A DNA stretch of 64,000 nt from positions 139,225,745 through 139,289,744 of the forward strand of contig JAOWCC010001589.1 of NCBI GenBank assembly GCA_030867875.1, written 5' to 3'. A program made the position numbers and the translations under genes. Position 1 is the stretch's first letter, and each line of letters begins with the position of its first letter. The notes under the pieces are model-generated. The model was not told the origin of the DNA. It saw only the letters and a list, made by a program, of their open reading frames with translations, and did no database searches. This DNA comes from Actinernus sp. WN-2022. Taxonomy: Eukaryota > Cnidaria > Anthozoa > Actiniaria > Actinernidae. Below, piece after piece: positions 54,177-64,000 of the stretch.

Positions 54177-54282
54177 TGGCTACGGATTGACCTTCACATC
54201 ACCTATTCCAAAATGACGTCGTCAAGTCTGCAAAGTGGACATATAGATTTTTTTTAGCTGACGATATCTCAATTTTTAATTA
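54177..54282. repeat. Hammerhead-end repeat family, copy 3 (left part)
   Basis: CCTATTCCAAAATGACGTCG to GATATCTCAATTTTTAATT, then cut by Helitron-like sequences. It resumes at 57618 with AATATCACAGCTTTTATC. Copy 2 at 39400 reads across this point without interruption. Confidence 0.7.
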
Positions 54283-55809
54283 AACAAGAGCCCATCTGGG
54301 CTTTCACTCGGGCCACATGAGATTGAAGATGTAATACACTTTCATTTGAAATCCTCTTAGTAATAACCAAAGGGAAGAATTATTAGCTGAATTTAGCAGT
54401 CTTTAGTGGCCGGTAGCGCGGTGACTTTCATTCTCTGCTCCTCTAGTATATATGTAATTTAATAGTTTTGTTTTTCTCGTATGTTGACCTTTTAATTTAA
54501 ACACTACTTATTCGTTTAACACACTGCATTTGAGTAGGCATATATTCATTGTTTTGAACCCGAGAATTAACCGTACTACCGTACTTCATGGTCCCTTTCT
54601 TTAGTAGTGAGTTGTCGGTCAGGTGATTGTAAACTCTCGTCATTTAGCATAGAAAATGTATTCTGATGAATAGGGATCGGGTTGTCATGTACGAAAGATG
54701 GCTCTTGAACAAACTGATAAGCTTCAGTAGGTTGGGTAGTCTCGTCTCGTCTCGGAACATTGAGACCTTGGTCCTTATTGCGGGCTAACAAATTTATCCT
54801 CGTGAATAATCTAAAGAATTCCGTCTCTTCCGGTTTGAATTTGACTCATGTGTATGTTGCTTTTGGAGTTTCAAGGATATGTTGATCCAAAACTACAGGC
54901 ACTTGGGGTTTTTCATTGACTTGTGAACTTGCAGGCTATGTAATTTGTTTTGTTTTCTTAGTATAATATAAAGTCTTGAACATGTTCATGTTCTCAAGCA
55001 TGTCGCGCGTGACCTCTGTTTCTTCATTCATTAAGTTGTCTACTTTCATCTGTAATCTGGGAAACTCAATCTTTGCCCATGCCTTGGCACATAACTATTC
55101 TTGTTGTTAAGTAGACGTGGATGATAATAAGTAAAATCCTTCGACAGCTTGTACCGTTTCCGCTAGGTCAATATCCTCGCTGGAACGAAATAACTTGATC
55201 TCAATACGACAATACTCTCTGATCCAACTTACGGTAAATTTAAATCTCTGACAGTTTTTAAGAGACTCGTAATATTGGTCTTGAAGTGCCTTCACCCAAA
55301 ATAATATGTTTTCCTCGGATGTTTTAAATGCAGCACAGCGAGCCGATGGCTTATAGATTCCAATATCTATTTCTTCGAATTTTAGCTTTCCGGATCCTGG
55401 CCCCAGTTCACTGGCTTCAGGTCGTCGTACGTGTCGTATCACTGGCCATCTGGGTAAAAAACGCGGTCCTTCGGCTCCGTCAATAGCGCCAGTTGAAATA
55501 TCCTAAGCCTGTTGGAAGGCTTTCGCACGAGTGAAGTTAAATAAAACATTAAACTGGCTTACATTTGAGAGATGAGACTCCAAACTAGAGAGAAAGTTCC
55601 TCGCGGGTCTTCCGCCATCTTGCTTTACTGTATTAAAGTATGTACAAAAATTAACCTGGCGATTGTTACGTGACCAGCACAGTGCGATCTGATTGGTGGG
55701 GAATTTGACCTTTAACGCATGCGCAGACATTTTGCGACACCCAACAAAAAAAAAAAAAAATAACGGCTTGCATTTTAAGACTCGGTGCTGCCACAGGCAG
55801 CCCGAGTAA
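54283..55809 (-). mobile_element. Helitron2/Helentron-like element, copy c (1.5 kb)
   Basis: Same ends and captured fragment as copies a and b, with a large internal deletion of the coiled-coil part. The - strand frame at 55442-55107 (KFEEIDIGIYKPSARCAAFK through EDIDLAETVQAVEGFYL) is the best-preserved version of the passenger. Confidence 0.65.
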
Positions 55810-55890
55810 CAAGAGCCCATCTGGGCTTTCACTCGGGCCACATGAGATTGAAGATGAAATACACTTTCATTTGAAATCCTCTTAGTAACA
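55808..55890 (-). mobile_element. Helitron-like copy d, 3' end joined head-to-tail to copy c
   Basis: GAGTAACAAGAGCCCATCTG: the 5' end of copy c runs directly into another 3' end, followed by about 75 bp of family sequence. Adjacent end-to-end copies are reported for rolling-circle elements. Confidence 0.6.
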
Positions 55891-56735
55891 AGTTGTGATT
55901 TAATTCGCCAGTGAGAACGTCATAAAAACAGACTGGTCTATTAATCGCTTTTATGACATGACTATGATAACGCAGGATTCGAACAACAGAATACTGGCAA
56001 TTCAAGTGTATAAATGCAATACAATGACATATTCAGACTTTGAATTTGATTGAAAATAGATCAAAAACTCGGGGAAATGTCCGGCTAAAACTGTATGAAT
56101 AAATGTGAAATGAAACATAAATTTCATAGCAAGAAAAAAATTTGTAATTCCTAATGAGAAAGCTCTTCTATTAAGCCGCTTCTCAAATTCACAGACTGTT
56201 TCACAAAAAAACATTTGCGCTTTAATATCGACACAAGAATTCAGTTGACCTTTCAAATAATTTATTCTGAGGTACGCATACGGTACTCTAAATCACAGAC
56301 GTTAAATAAAGCGATAATTAGAAGAAAAAGTACATTAACAGACAAACTGAGAGGAAATTTATTCAAATCAAAAAGAGTTTACTAACAGTACTTACGTAAC
56401 TGAACTTTCGTTTTGGATCTTTTGGTAGTGTTCAGTTGACAGCATCCCACCTTCGTGCACATATGCACTGAATCGGAATGAAAGTCGAAGCCTACCTCGA
56501 ACTTAACTTTCAGCTAACCTGTTTCCTTTCATTCCACAATGAATAATAATCTCATAAAGTAAGCCCGTAGCTTTCAATAAATTTGCCAGTGTCTGAATGA
56601 AACAGCTAGATCTTTTCCAATTTCTCTCACGAGTCACGGCAGAAGACAGTCTCAAGCTACAAAACTTGAATTTTGATCCTCTTCACAGTAACGTAATTTA
56701 ACGTCTCAGATATTATATATATGCCCTACTTCAGC
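55891..56735. other. Non-coding; nothing recognised
   Basis: AT-rich sequence inside the nested block, with no credible gene. Confidence 0.35.
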
Positions 56736-56806
56736 TAGCCTGCTATGCAGACGTATTTTTTCACTCTCATAATGAGAGTGAAAAAATACGTTTGCATAGC
56801 AGGCTA
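56736..56806. mobile_element. 71-bp near-perfect palindrome with 9-bp target duplication
   Basis: Starts TAGCCTGCTATGC and ends GCATAGCAGGCTA, with TACTTCAGC directly on both sides (56727-56735 and 56807-56815). The arms are about 35 bp with one mismatch. Duplication length fits Mutator-type insertion; the element is almost pure hairpin. Confidence 0.82.
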
Positions 56807-56933
56807 TACTTCAGCTAGCGCTGTGCATTTCAAGTACTGTTTCCTCTCTCTTTGCTGGCAGTTCATGCTTCTTGTTCGTGTAGTTTCCGCATTTCAGTTG
56901 GCAACACTGAAAACATCTGCTTAACTAAGATTT

Positions 56934-57245
56934 GTAAAAATCTTAGCGGATCATGTAAATATTCCGCTTGGCTCAATTGAGGGTTTCTGCCGTCAAAGTT
57001 CATTTTTTGTTTCAGTTTTCCCCATATTAGCCGACATGTATAATGTCTCGAGCTCTCAATCCAGTAGAAAGACTCTGGTTATTCTGTCGTAAAACATGCC
57101 TTAGCTGTACAAGTTAGGTTGTATTGCATAATTGCCCACGATGGAATAGATTTCTGACAATGACTCATTGAAAGTGATATCTCCTTGTCTCGCCTAGTCT
57201 GAGAGCTTTGAACTTTCTTATCTGAGCGCGTCTGACGAGATCTAA
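56934..57245 (-). repeat. Inverted copy of the passenger in Helitron-like copy e
   Basis: Reverse complement of about 51715-52020, including GGCAGAAACCCTCA and CATCGTGGGCAATTATGC. The Helitron-like ends are missing. Confidence 0.7.
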
Positions 57246-57394
57246 CCTTTGATTATAATTCAATACCCGTTGATATCCAAACGTGTTTGGATATTGTATT
57301 TCGCTTACCTTTCTAAATGTACATTGGATCTGTCCAAACAGCGCTGATCGAATGTATTACGGCTCCTGGTTGTTCATGTATTTTTATGGTCAAG

Positions 57395-57617
57395 AAGAGC
57401 GCCAGTTGAAATATCCTGAGCCTGTTGGAAGGCTTTCGCCCTCGCGGGTCGACAATTTTGATTTACTGTATTAAATTCTGTAAATAAATTAACCTGGCGA
57501 GTGTTACGTGACCAGCACAGTGCGATCTGATTGGTGGTGAACTTGACCTTTAACGCATGCGCAGAAATTAAAAAAATAAATAAATAACGACTTGCATTTT
57601 AAGACTCAGCCCGAGTA
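57395..57617 (-). mobile_element. Helitron-like fragment g (5' end)
   Basis: Shares GCGCCAGTTGAAATATCCTG through TTAACGCATGCGCAGAAATT and ends GACTCAGCCCGAGTAA, with the terminal GCTGCC hairpin deleted. Confidence 0.6.
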
Positions 57618-58475
57618 AATATCACAGCTTTTATCAGTTTTTATCAACTCGCCATCGTGGGAAAGCGAGGTATAGGTTACGTTTCAAGCGCTAGCCCTTC
57701 TCCACTGACCAAACCAGGAATAGAGGCTTTCCAACGTCTTCATTACGGCACGTAGCTATTTGTTTATCACTTAAGTGATAGTTCATAAGTTTCTTTTCTT
57801 GTGCATGTTTAACATTCATATTTGAGGTATATAAAGACCAATCAGTTTTGAATTCTTTCTCTCGCTCGCTGGACAGCCACAAGTCAGCTAATCATTAGTT
57901 TTAATGTTTTTAAGTTATTATATATTCATCAAAGATATAACCATTTTGGCTTTAGCCCTCGGAGCCTTGTGACATACGGTCGAGGAGACGTTTCCAGAAG
58001 TTTTCCATGTAGCAAGACGTGGTTTTTACGATGGTTTTTCGTACCGGGCAACGTACATTATTTTCTTTAGATATCGATTTTTCGGTATTATTTGATTTAA
58101 GCATGTGAAAAGCTACTTATTATCATGTGATTACGTCATTTGATTGTTCAACCATCCTTTTAGGATGATGTATGGTTAAATATTTGGTTATGATTTTGTA
58201 ATATTAGAACTATGTAATGATTAGCATTACCGTAGTTTATTAAAGAAACCGTTGGCTGCTGTCCACCAGGCATCCGGCACTGGCACACTCCACTAGTTGT
58301 AGTGTTATTATTATTTTGTACGCGTTGGGCGTGTTGCGTAGTATAGGAATGAAGTTGTGATCCATTTCAATTAAAATGTTCTTGATTAACTTAGCAACTT
58401 AACAAATATTGTAAGTAGACTTCAATCTGTACTGATCTCTATACATAATACAACAATAAGGTCATTCTGGAGAGT
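57618..58475. repeat. Hammerhead-end repeat family, copy 3 (middle), with intervening unique DNA
   Basis: Begins AATATCACAGCTTTTATC, passes GTTACGTTTCAAGCGCTAGC at 57678 and rejoins the family at CCATTTCAATTAAAATG (58365). 57700-58340 is not in copies 1 or 2 and shows no gene. Confidence 0.55.
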
Positions 58476-58897
58476 CAAGTCAAATATTTATTTACCCACG
58501 GGAGGTTCTATCAGATGCACATATTTACAATAAAATACGGCTAACTGTTTTACATAGACGCCGTGCATATATAAAAAGATCTGGAATAATAATTACAAGT
58601 GTAAAATAGATACAATTGCACAAAAATAGTCAACCACTGATGATTAACCCTGATGATAGATTGCCTGTTTGACTTCCTTAATAGAGACTTGAAAGAGGAG
58701 AGCGATTTTGCTAGTCGCATCTCCTCAGGTAAACTATTCCACACGGAAGCTCCACTATACCTAAGGCTTTTTTTAAAAGTAATTAGTTCTTGGAGCAGGC
58801 AAAGCAAGTTTGGCTGACATGTCTCTTAAATTGTATTCTGTGGTGTCAGCCAAATCGACAAATTGTGCTCTAAGATATTCAGGAAATAAGCCATTTA
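58476..58897 (-). mobile_element. 5'-truncated LINE (CR1/L2/jockey-like) 3' end
   Basis: The - strand encodes the typical C-terminal tail of a non-LTR reverse transcriptase ORF (SLRYSGASVWNSLPEEMR, then SLSSFKSLLRKS). It has a frame slip in an A run near 58767. A 3' UTR follows, ending near AAATAAATATTTGACTTGAC. The repeat into which it inserted is intact at 37200-37225, so both boundaries are defined by comparison. Confidence 0.75.
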
Positions 58898-59120
58898 CGA
58901 TTCTTTGATCACTGACTGATATATTCGTAAAACAGATATAGACCATGCACCAATCTCACCATTAGTTAGTTTTCTAGCCGGATAAAAAGGGTATCAACTT
59001 CTTAGTGTCCCAGTGAACTTTAAAGAGATACAGCTAGTATTTTCAACTCTGATCTAAAGGTACCAAAATAAGTTCACTAAGCGAACATTTATACCGTCAC
59101 TGATCTTCATAGACACAGAC
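58898..59120. repeat. Hammerhead-end repeat family, copy 3 (right part)
   Basis: TCTTTGATCACTGACTGATA to GTTCACTAAGCGAACAT, matching 37225-37415. Confidence 0.7.
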
Positions 59121-59338
59121 TTAAATCTGTACTGATCTCTATAATACTTCACATTCTTACTGATATCGTGAAACAGATTTTTACGACAATTGCCCAGTTA
59201 TCTGGTTTTCTGATTGGCTGATTGCCACTGGAAATAAGAGGACATACCACGGTGGACTACGTGATCGCTCGCGCAAGATTGATTGCGTGATAGCGCCGAA
59301 CTAGAATTTCCTTGTCTTCTTTGCTTTCTCGCTTCACT

Positions 59339-59405
59339 GTTTTCAGTTTTCAGTTTTCAGTTTTCAGTTTTCAGTTTTCAGTTTTCAGTTTTCAGTTTTC
59401 AGTTT
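59339..59405. repeat. (TTTTCAG)n microsatellite, about 9 units
   Basis: Perfect 7-bp units over 67 bp. The short open frame through it is a by-product of the repeat. Confidence 0.9.
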
Positions 59406-59519
59406 TTCGTTTTTCATTGCATGGTCAACATTGGTTGTGGAGTTTGCGAGGCGCTATCCGAGGTAAATAGGAGGGCAAACTATCGTGAATTTGTTAAATA
59501 AACACTGGTATATGATCAA

Positions 59520-60145
59520 CTAAAAGTCGATTAAGGTATGCTAACCGCCGTGGGGAGCGAGTAGCAGCTGACGTTTCGAGCGCTAGCCCTTCGTCAGAGG
59601 AGCACTGAAAGAGGGCATTCTGGGTGGGGAAACGGTTTATAAATGATTACCGCTGAGGAAGCATGTACTCGGACCAAGAATCAAAGGAAATTCCGCCAAC
59701 AATCGAAATGATAATAGCTGTAATATTAACGATATTAAATAGTGTTGATGAATAAAGTAGTGAAACATGCTGGTCTAAGTGCGTGAATACGTGAATTCTG
59801 AAATTAAATGAACGAAAAGCGTTCATTCATTACCGTGAGGTGCCAAAGTGCCTAATTTGAAAATAAAGTTCTGTTTTATTTTACGGGTTTCGGTAGTACC
59901 TTGATGAAGAGAAATGCCGCATATAGTGATGTGATTAATACATGAGAATGGTCAGGACGATTAAAGTGGCGAGCTACTGGTTTGGCGAGATTTTGAAGGG
60001 AGGGGACTTTAACTGTTTGAAGCCAATTAACAACAACCAATCGGACATTGATTCCATGCAGACATGCGCAAAAGCATGACACAGCGAATGACTACGACCT
60101 TTAATATGCATCATATATTCCAAACTGACGTCGTCAAGTCAAAAA
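59520..60145 (-). repeat. Repeat segment carrying the best hammerhead motif (Penelope/retrozyme-like)
   Basis: The segment runs from GGTATGCTAACCGCCG through the hammerhead core to CATATATTCCAAACTGACGT. In the other three copies the CCAAA.TGACGTCGTCAAGT segment comes before the hammerhead region; here it comes after. That order is a circular permutation, as expected from tandem or circular copies. No reverse transcriptase was found. Confidence 0.45.
59570..59597 (-). ncRNA. Hammerhead-ribozyme-like motif (28-nt core)
   Basis: On the - strand: CUGACGA, a GGGC/GCUC stem II with loop UAGC, GAAA, then a minimal ACGU helix III and cleavage triplet GUC. Conserved hammerhead core bases are present, with one extra A before stem II. 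Stem I pairing is weak beyond 2 bp. Minimal hammerheads of this type are known in Penelope-like retroelements and related small repeats. The other family copies (37050, 39465, 57680) keep GAAACGU and stem II but lose CUGANGA. Confidence 0.5.
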
Positions 60146-60604
60146 CGTGTACACATTGATCATTTTACAATGCGATCCCGTGGGATTTTTATTAAAGTCC
60201 GCGCTTATATTGCGCAATAGTTTTGATGACCTGGTAATAAGACCTACACAATATTAATAGGATTTAATGCACATCGCTTATCTTTTCCTGGCTACAATTT
60301 AGTCCTTTGACAATGGCAAGACGTCGATACAATATTTTCCGTAAACATCTTCCTCGCCGAATTATTTTAACGGAGGAAGTGTTGCTGACCAAAAATAAAT
60401 AAATATGTTAAAAACTTACCGTCATGTGAAGAGCCATCTATGATAAATAGTGACGATAAATGAGTGGTGACATGCGTAGTGTAATAACTTTATAGACAAA
60501 GGTATTTAGTTTTCCTTATTTTATTCAGCACCGAATTTTAAGGGACTTGAAACAACCATAGACCATAAACAACAACCACTTTTAAAATAATTTTAATTAC
60601 TTTT
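60146..60604. other. Intergenic; nothing recognised
   Basis: No coding signal or repeat that I can name. Confidence 0.35.
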
Positions 60605-60969
60605 AAGGCTCTCCATGGCCAAGCTCCCAAATATATAAGCGAATTGCTCAGACCTTACATACCTTCTCGTTCTCTCAGATCGAGTTCACATAATTTACTG
60701 TCAGTTCCTCGTTGTAATACTGTAACCTATGGCGACAGATCATTTTATGTCGCTGCAGCTAAACTGTGGAACTCTCTTCCGGATTATATTCGAAGTATTG
60801 ATTCATTAATTAGGTTTAAATCAAGTTTGAAGACCTTTCTTTTTAGATGCTTTTAGCTAGTTACTTGATACTTTTATATATTCATGTAATTTTTATTTCT
60901 ATTAGGTATAATATGTAAGAGCATGTAGGATGCTCCTAATACGTTATTATTATTATTATTATTATTAAT
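60605..60969 (+). mobile_element. 5'-truncated LINE 3' end with (ATT)n tail
   Basis: Encodes the last 83 residues of a non-LTR reverse transcriptase ORF (KALHGQAPKYISELLRPY, FYVAAAKLWNSLPDYIR) with stop at 60854-60856. A short 3' UTR and an (ATT)n tail end at about 60969. The motif is typical of CR1/Rex/L2-like LINEs. It differs from the 58.5-kb copy, so two LINE families are present. Confidence 0.8.
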
Positions 60970-62452
60970 AAGGGCCTATTGACAAATTTAAATCGGCCGT
61001 TGGTAGGGAAAGTTTGCAGCCTCGTAAAATCCGAAAAATTAAAAAGTGGGCAATGATTATTGTCAAGGTGACTCCTAGGGTAAAGTCTTGTAGTCTGATG
61101 ACGTCATTCTAAACTCTCCAAGGATTTTTAATCTACTAGTAATATATGAATATTTTCCGAACCTACGAATTAAGGCGCATAAAAACGAGCATGCGTTTGC
61201 CATTACGACAAAAAAATAAAGATTTTACAACACTTTTCAGTCCAATTTTTAGCTTTTTTGGCGAATGAAAAGGCATAACTTTGGCATTTATTGTCGGTTT
61301 CCAAAATCCATGCTGGATTTTGTGGAGAACGTGGTCAACAACATTTTAACGGGAAAAAGTTTGGTGTTTAGTGAAAGCGCGCTAAATGTTTAGGATTTTT
61401 AGAAACCGGAAGTGAAGAAATTAACGCATGCGCAAAAGTGCCTGTTTTGTGGTCGTGAAATAGTCGCAGAACTGTTGTTGCAGTAAAGTCTACAATAATC
61501 GGTCGAACAGGATGTGCATTTTCTCCTATTTCCTCCGACAATGGCCAGTTTTGGGACTTGGCTGAATACTCCAGTCTGCAATGAGCTAACTTGATTGTCT
61601 GCAATGACCCGGCTTCGGACTGTGTGGCCATGGAGCACATGCCAGGAACCCATTTCGCGGCAAATCGAAGCTAAAATTAGACCGAGTTCGACAACTTTCA
61701 CTTGAAGTTGAAACTAGCTCGTTGTGTTCACAACAGTTTGTTTTCCGACATCAAAAATACTTTTTTAAAGGATGAAAACTCACCTGTATTTTAATTAGTT
61801 GCACTGAGGCTCAATCACAACTTTACCAGGAACCCGAAAGCATTATCTGGAGACAAAAGTGTGCATGTTTGTGGAAATTTTAGTTGAAAACCTGCCGGTC
61901 GAAAATCACTTGACTTCTTGCAGTGTTCTTGAGTGGCCGTACTTTTCTTCGTGTTTTTAGAGGCCATGTTCTCGCTGGAAGCAGCCATTTCAGCTTCTGT
62001 ATCTTTGACAAATTTAGATACTATTTACTAGATGTTCTTTCAATCTATCAACAGTAGAAAGAGCTCGATCGGCTACATCGGAGAGTCTAATACAAGTTTG
62101 CTTTCCCATACATCGGCGATTCCCTGACTGACTTCATCACTGTGTTGGCGCCGCCGTACGCATGCCATTACTTTTTTACTCGGTACAAATTATTAATTAT
62201 TTCCCTTTCTCTAGGTTCAAGTACAGTTAGGCGCAAATTTATCGGATTGAGATTCTTGTCAAGTATTATTTTCTTTCACACGATAAACCATGCTTTTCAT
62301 TTTCCAGCGACAAAAGGCTTGTTCCGCCGACTTTTGAACACTTTACTTCTGATCATTCATTCATGAAAACCATTCAGGTAAACCACGAATAAAACTTACA
62401 AACATATGTAAGTATTAAAAGTATTGGGTGGCCGGTGAATACGCATAAAACC
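60970..62452. other. Intergenic; nothing recognised
   Basis: Open frames on both strands are short and overlapping without splice context. The ACGCATGCGCA motif at about 61423 is shared with the Helitron-like copies but without further match. Confidence 0.35.
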
Positions 62453-62505
62453 AGCCTGAGAAAACAGCCGACTCATATCGCCCAAGTTGGCTGTTTTCTC
62501 AGGCA
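62453..62505. repeat. Hairpin with 16-bp perfect arms
   Basis: GCCTGAGAAAACAGCC faces GGCTGTTTTCTCAGGC across about 20 bases. Probably a tiny MITE or a terminal remnant. Confidence 0.7.
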
Positions 62506-63460
62506 AGCAAAAACCGGAAGTCAAATCGCATCTGCTGCTGCGAGCATAGCAACGGTGTTGCATAGCAACGAAATATGCCAATGTGCCCTTAAGTCAGGTC
62601 CCGGCTAACCCATTTGGAAATTAGCGTGTTGGTTTTTGTAGAGAAAAACCAGAGAAACCGGAGAAAACCCTCGGAGCAAAGGCGAGATACCAACAAACTC
62701 GATTCACACTGTTAACGGGGCTCGAACATTACTTGGCGACAGTGGTAAGAGGCAAAGCAATTAACCCCTTGCTCCCCATCCCAGCTCCCCTAAATAAGAT
62801 GATGTCAGTTTTCTGAAATGTGACTTGTGTGAGTATCATTATTGTTGTAACGCCAAACAGTCGACTGAACGGTCCTAGGTCTGGATGACTTGTATTTTCT
62901 CGGTAGTTGCCTGTGTTAGTTCGAAACATGAAACGTACACTTCTCAACTGATTTTCGAGTGCGTTTGGACCATTTCTTTCGCGCAAACGATAATAAATTT
63001 GGAACAGCTATTTGAATCCGTGAACGTACCGCACTATGTCTGTTTGGATAGACATTAAGTAGGAGCAAAGGAGAGTAATAGACGGAGGTGTGGCGATGAA
63101 GAGAAATAAAAAATATATCTAAACGTCCTTTAACCTCCTTATTCTCAAAAGTTTCCAACCACACTTCATATAATTTGTGGAAGCTGTGGAAGTCCAAAAG
63201 ATGTCTCTTCATTCCCATACCAAAGCTCGAAGTTTATATCGGCGGATAGTTGACGAGGAGCGTAGCGCAGCCATAGAAACTGAGAGCGAGTAGTCTAATT
63301 GTTTTAGTAGAAACAAACTAGTAGTTCAATCTTAAACTGATCCAAGATGATGTTTTACATTTTGACGACTTGGCAGCCATTGTTTTGCTTTTGCAAACCG
63401 GCTTTTTCGCTACTCACTATCTATATATAGACGAACCTTGATGATGCCATTGTGTACATT
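62506..63460. other. Intergenic; nothing recognised
   Basis: A fragment near 62640-62710 (CAGAGAAACCGGAGAAAACC, GCGAGATACCAACAAACTC) resembles 20900-20970. No gene seen. Confidence 0.35.
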
Positions 63461-63721
63461 TTGCCTCATTGGCATACATTAAACTTCAAGCTACAAACAG
63501 ACTAAAGAGAATTTTAAACTTAGTAAATTGACTTTTCAAAACTGTAAAATGGGCTGGGTGGCAAGAGTTGCTGACAGTCATACATTCCTTGTAAATTTGA
63601 GATTTATCATATCACTGTCAAATTTTCGGTGATTATCGAGTGTAACAATCTCTTTCGATTTATGGACTCTGTTTGTTTGTATCTACGTCGCTTGAAGTTT
63701 GATGTATGCTAATGAGGAAAA
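63461..63721. mobile_element. 261-bp inverted-repeat element
   Basis: Left TTTGCCTCATTGGCATACAT and right ATGTATGCTAATGAGGAAAA, with CTTCAAGC / GCTTGAAG inward. The interior AGTTGCTGACAGTCATACAT and AATCTCTTTCGATTTATGG matches the - strand of 26250-26460. Confidence 0.72.
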
Positions 63722-64000
63722 ACCGTAAACTAATATTCGACAATTATACAAATAGAGTTTGTCCGTCGAGGAACTATCGGCTGATAGTTGCCCGCGGAAA
63801 TTTGATGTTCTTAAAAGAAATATATAAACCCGACGGAACGCAATATGCTACTGACATGTAGTTTTAAGAACATCAAACAAATATCTATAACAAAGAAGGT
63901 CGCTGGGTTTCAAAACCATTCTCCTCTATTAACTATGAACATAACTGATTAGATATTCAGTGCGTACTCAGACAGACACTAGTTCTAAATACAAAACTGA
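63722..64000. other. End of window; nothing recognised
   Basis: No coding signal before the window ends. An inverted pair (TTGATGTTCTTAAAA near 63803 and TTTTAAGAACATCAAA near 63861) may be another small foldback. Confidence 0.4.

Noticed and set aside
62142..62366. Short hydrophobic frame on the + strand
   Set aside because: No start context, splice sites or conserved motif; overlapping frames on the other strand are equally long.

Overview
The window looks like a repeat-rich invertebrate nuclear genome, most likely an anthozoan cnidarian such as a stony coral or sea anemone. The DNA is AT-rich, the genes have GT-AG introns, and one gene is an animal FBXO22 orthologue. Most of the rest is small DNA transposons, rolling-circle-like elements, tRNA-derived SINEs, LINE tails and simple repeats. 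The taxon is an inference; no species-specific marker was recognised.

Two host genes can be reconstructed. (1) At 2.6-7.9 kb on the + strand, five exons with compatible phases join into a 627-codon protein. It has a signal peptide, a small Cys-containing ectodomain, a long Lys/Ser/Asp-rich low-complexity region and two membrane segments. I do not recognise the family. Its third intron carries about 22 copies of a 36-bp minisatellite. (2) At 16.6-23.9 kb on the - strand lies a complete three-exon F-box/FIST gene, FBXO22 (418 aa). Its 5.9-kb first intron is full of inverted-repeat elements, including a 524-bp near-perfect palindrome. A TATA box with a signal-peptide first exon at 49.65-49.80 kb may start a third gene.

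At 28.0-33.3 kb is a decayed, intron-bearing copy of a multi-copy family of uncharacterised invertebrate proteins. It has N-terminal Cys/His clusters, a long conserved middle region, a PIN/FEN-nuclease-like acidic core and a Cys-rich tail. It is broken by frameshifts and by a 682-bp transposon that split the acidic core and left a 2-bp target duplication. Related 680-bp elements, all rich in CACGTG palindromes, follow at 34.7-35.4 and 35.9-36.5 kb.

From 36.9 to 60.1 kb the window is a nest of repeats. A roughly 1-kb repeat carries a hammerhead-ribozyme-like end. It is invaded by Helitron2/Helentron-like elements, which show asymmetric inverted repeats, end hairpins and captured gene fragments. 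It is also invaded by LINE tails. hAT-like elements bounded by G/C tracts lie nearby, two with 8-bp target duplications. The last 3 kb hold a LINE 3' end, hairpins and one inverted-repeat element, with no recognisable gene.

History can be read by comparing filled and empty copies inside the window: TA at 38.4 kb, TC and AT for the CACGTG elements, GTAGTCTGG at 15.9 kb, TTAA at 22.3 and 24.9 kb, and no duplication for the Helitron-like insertion.
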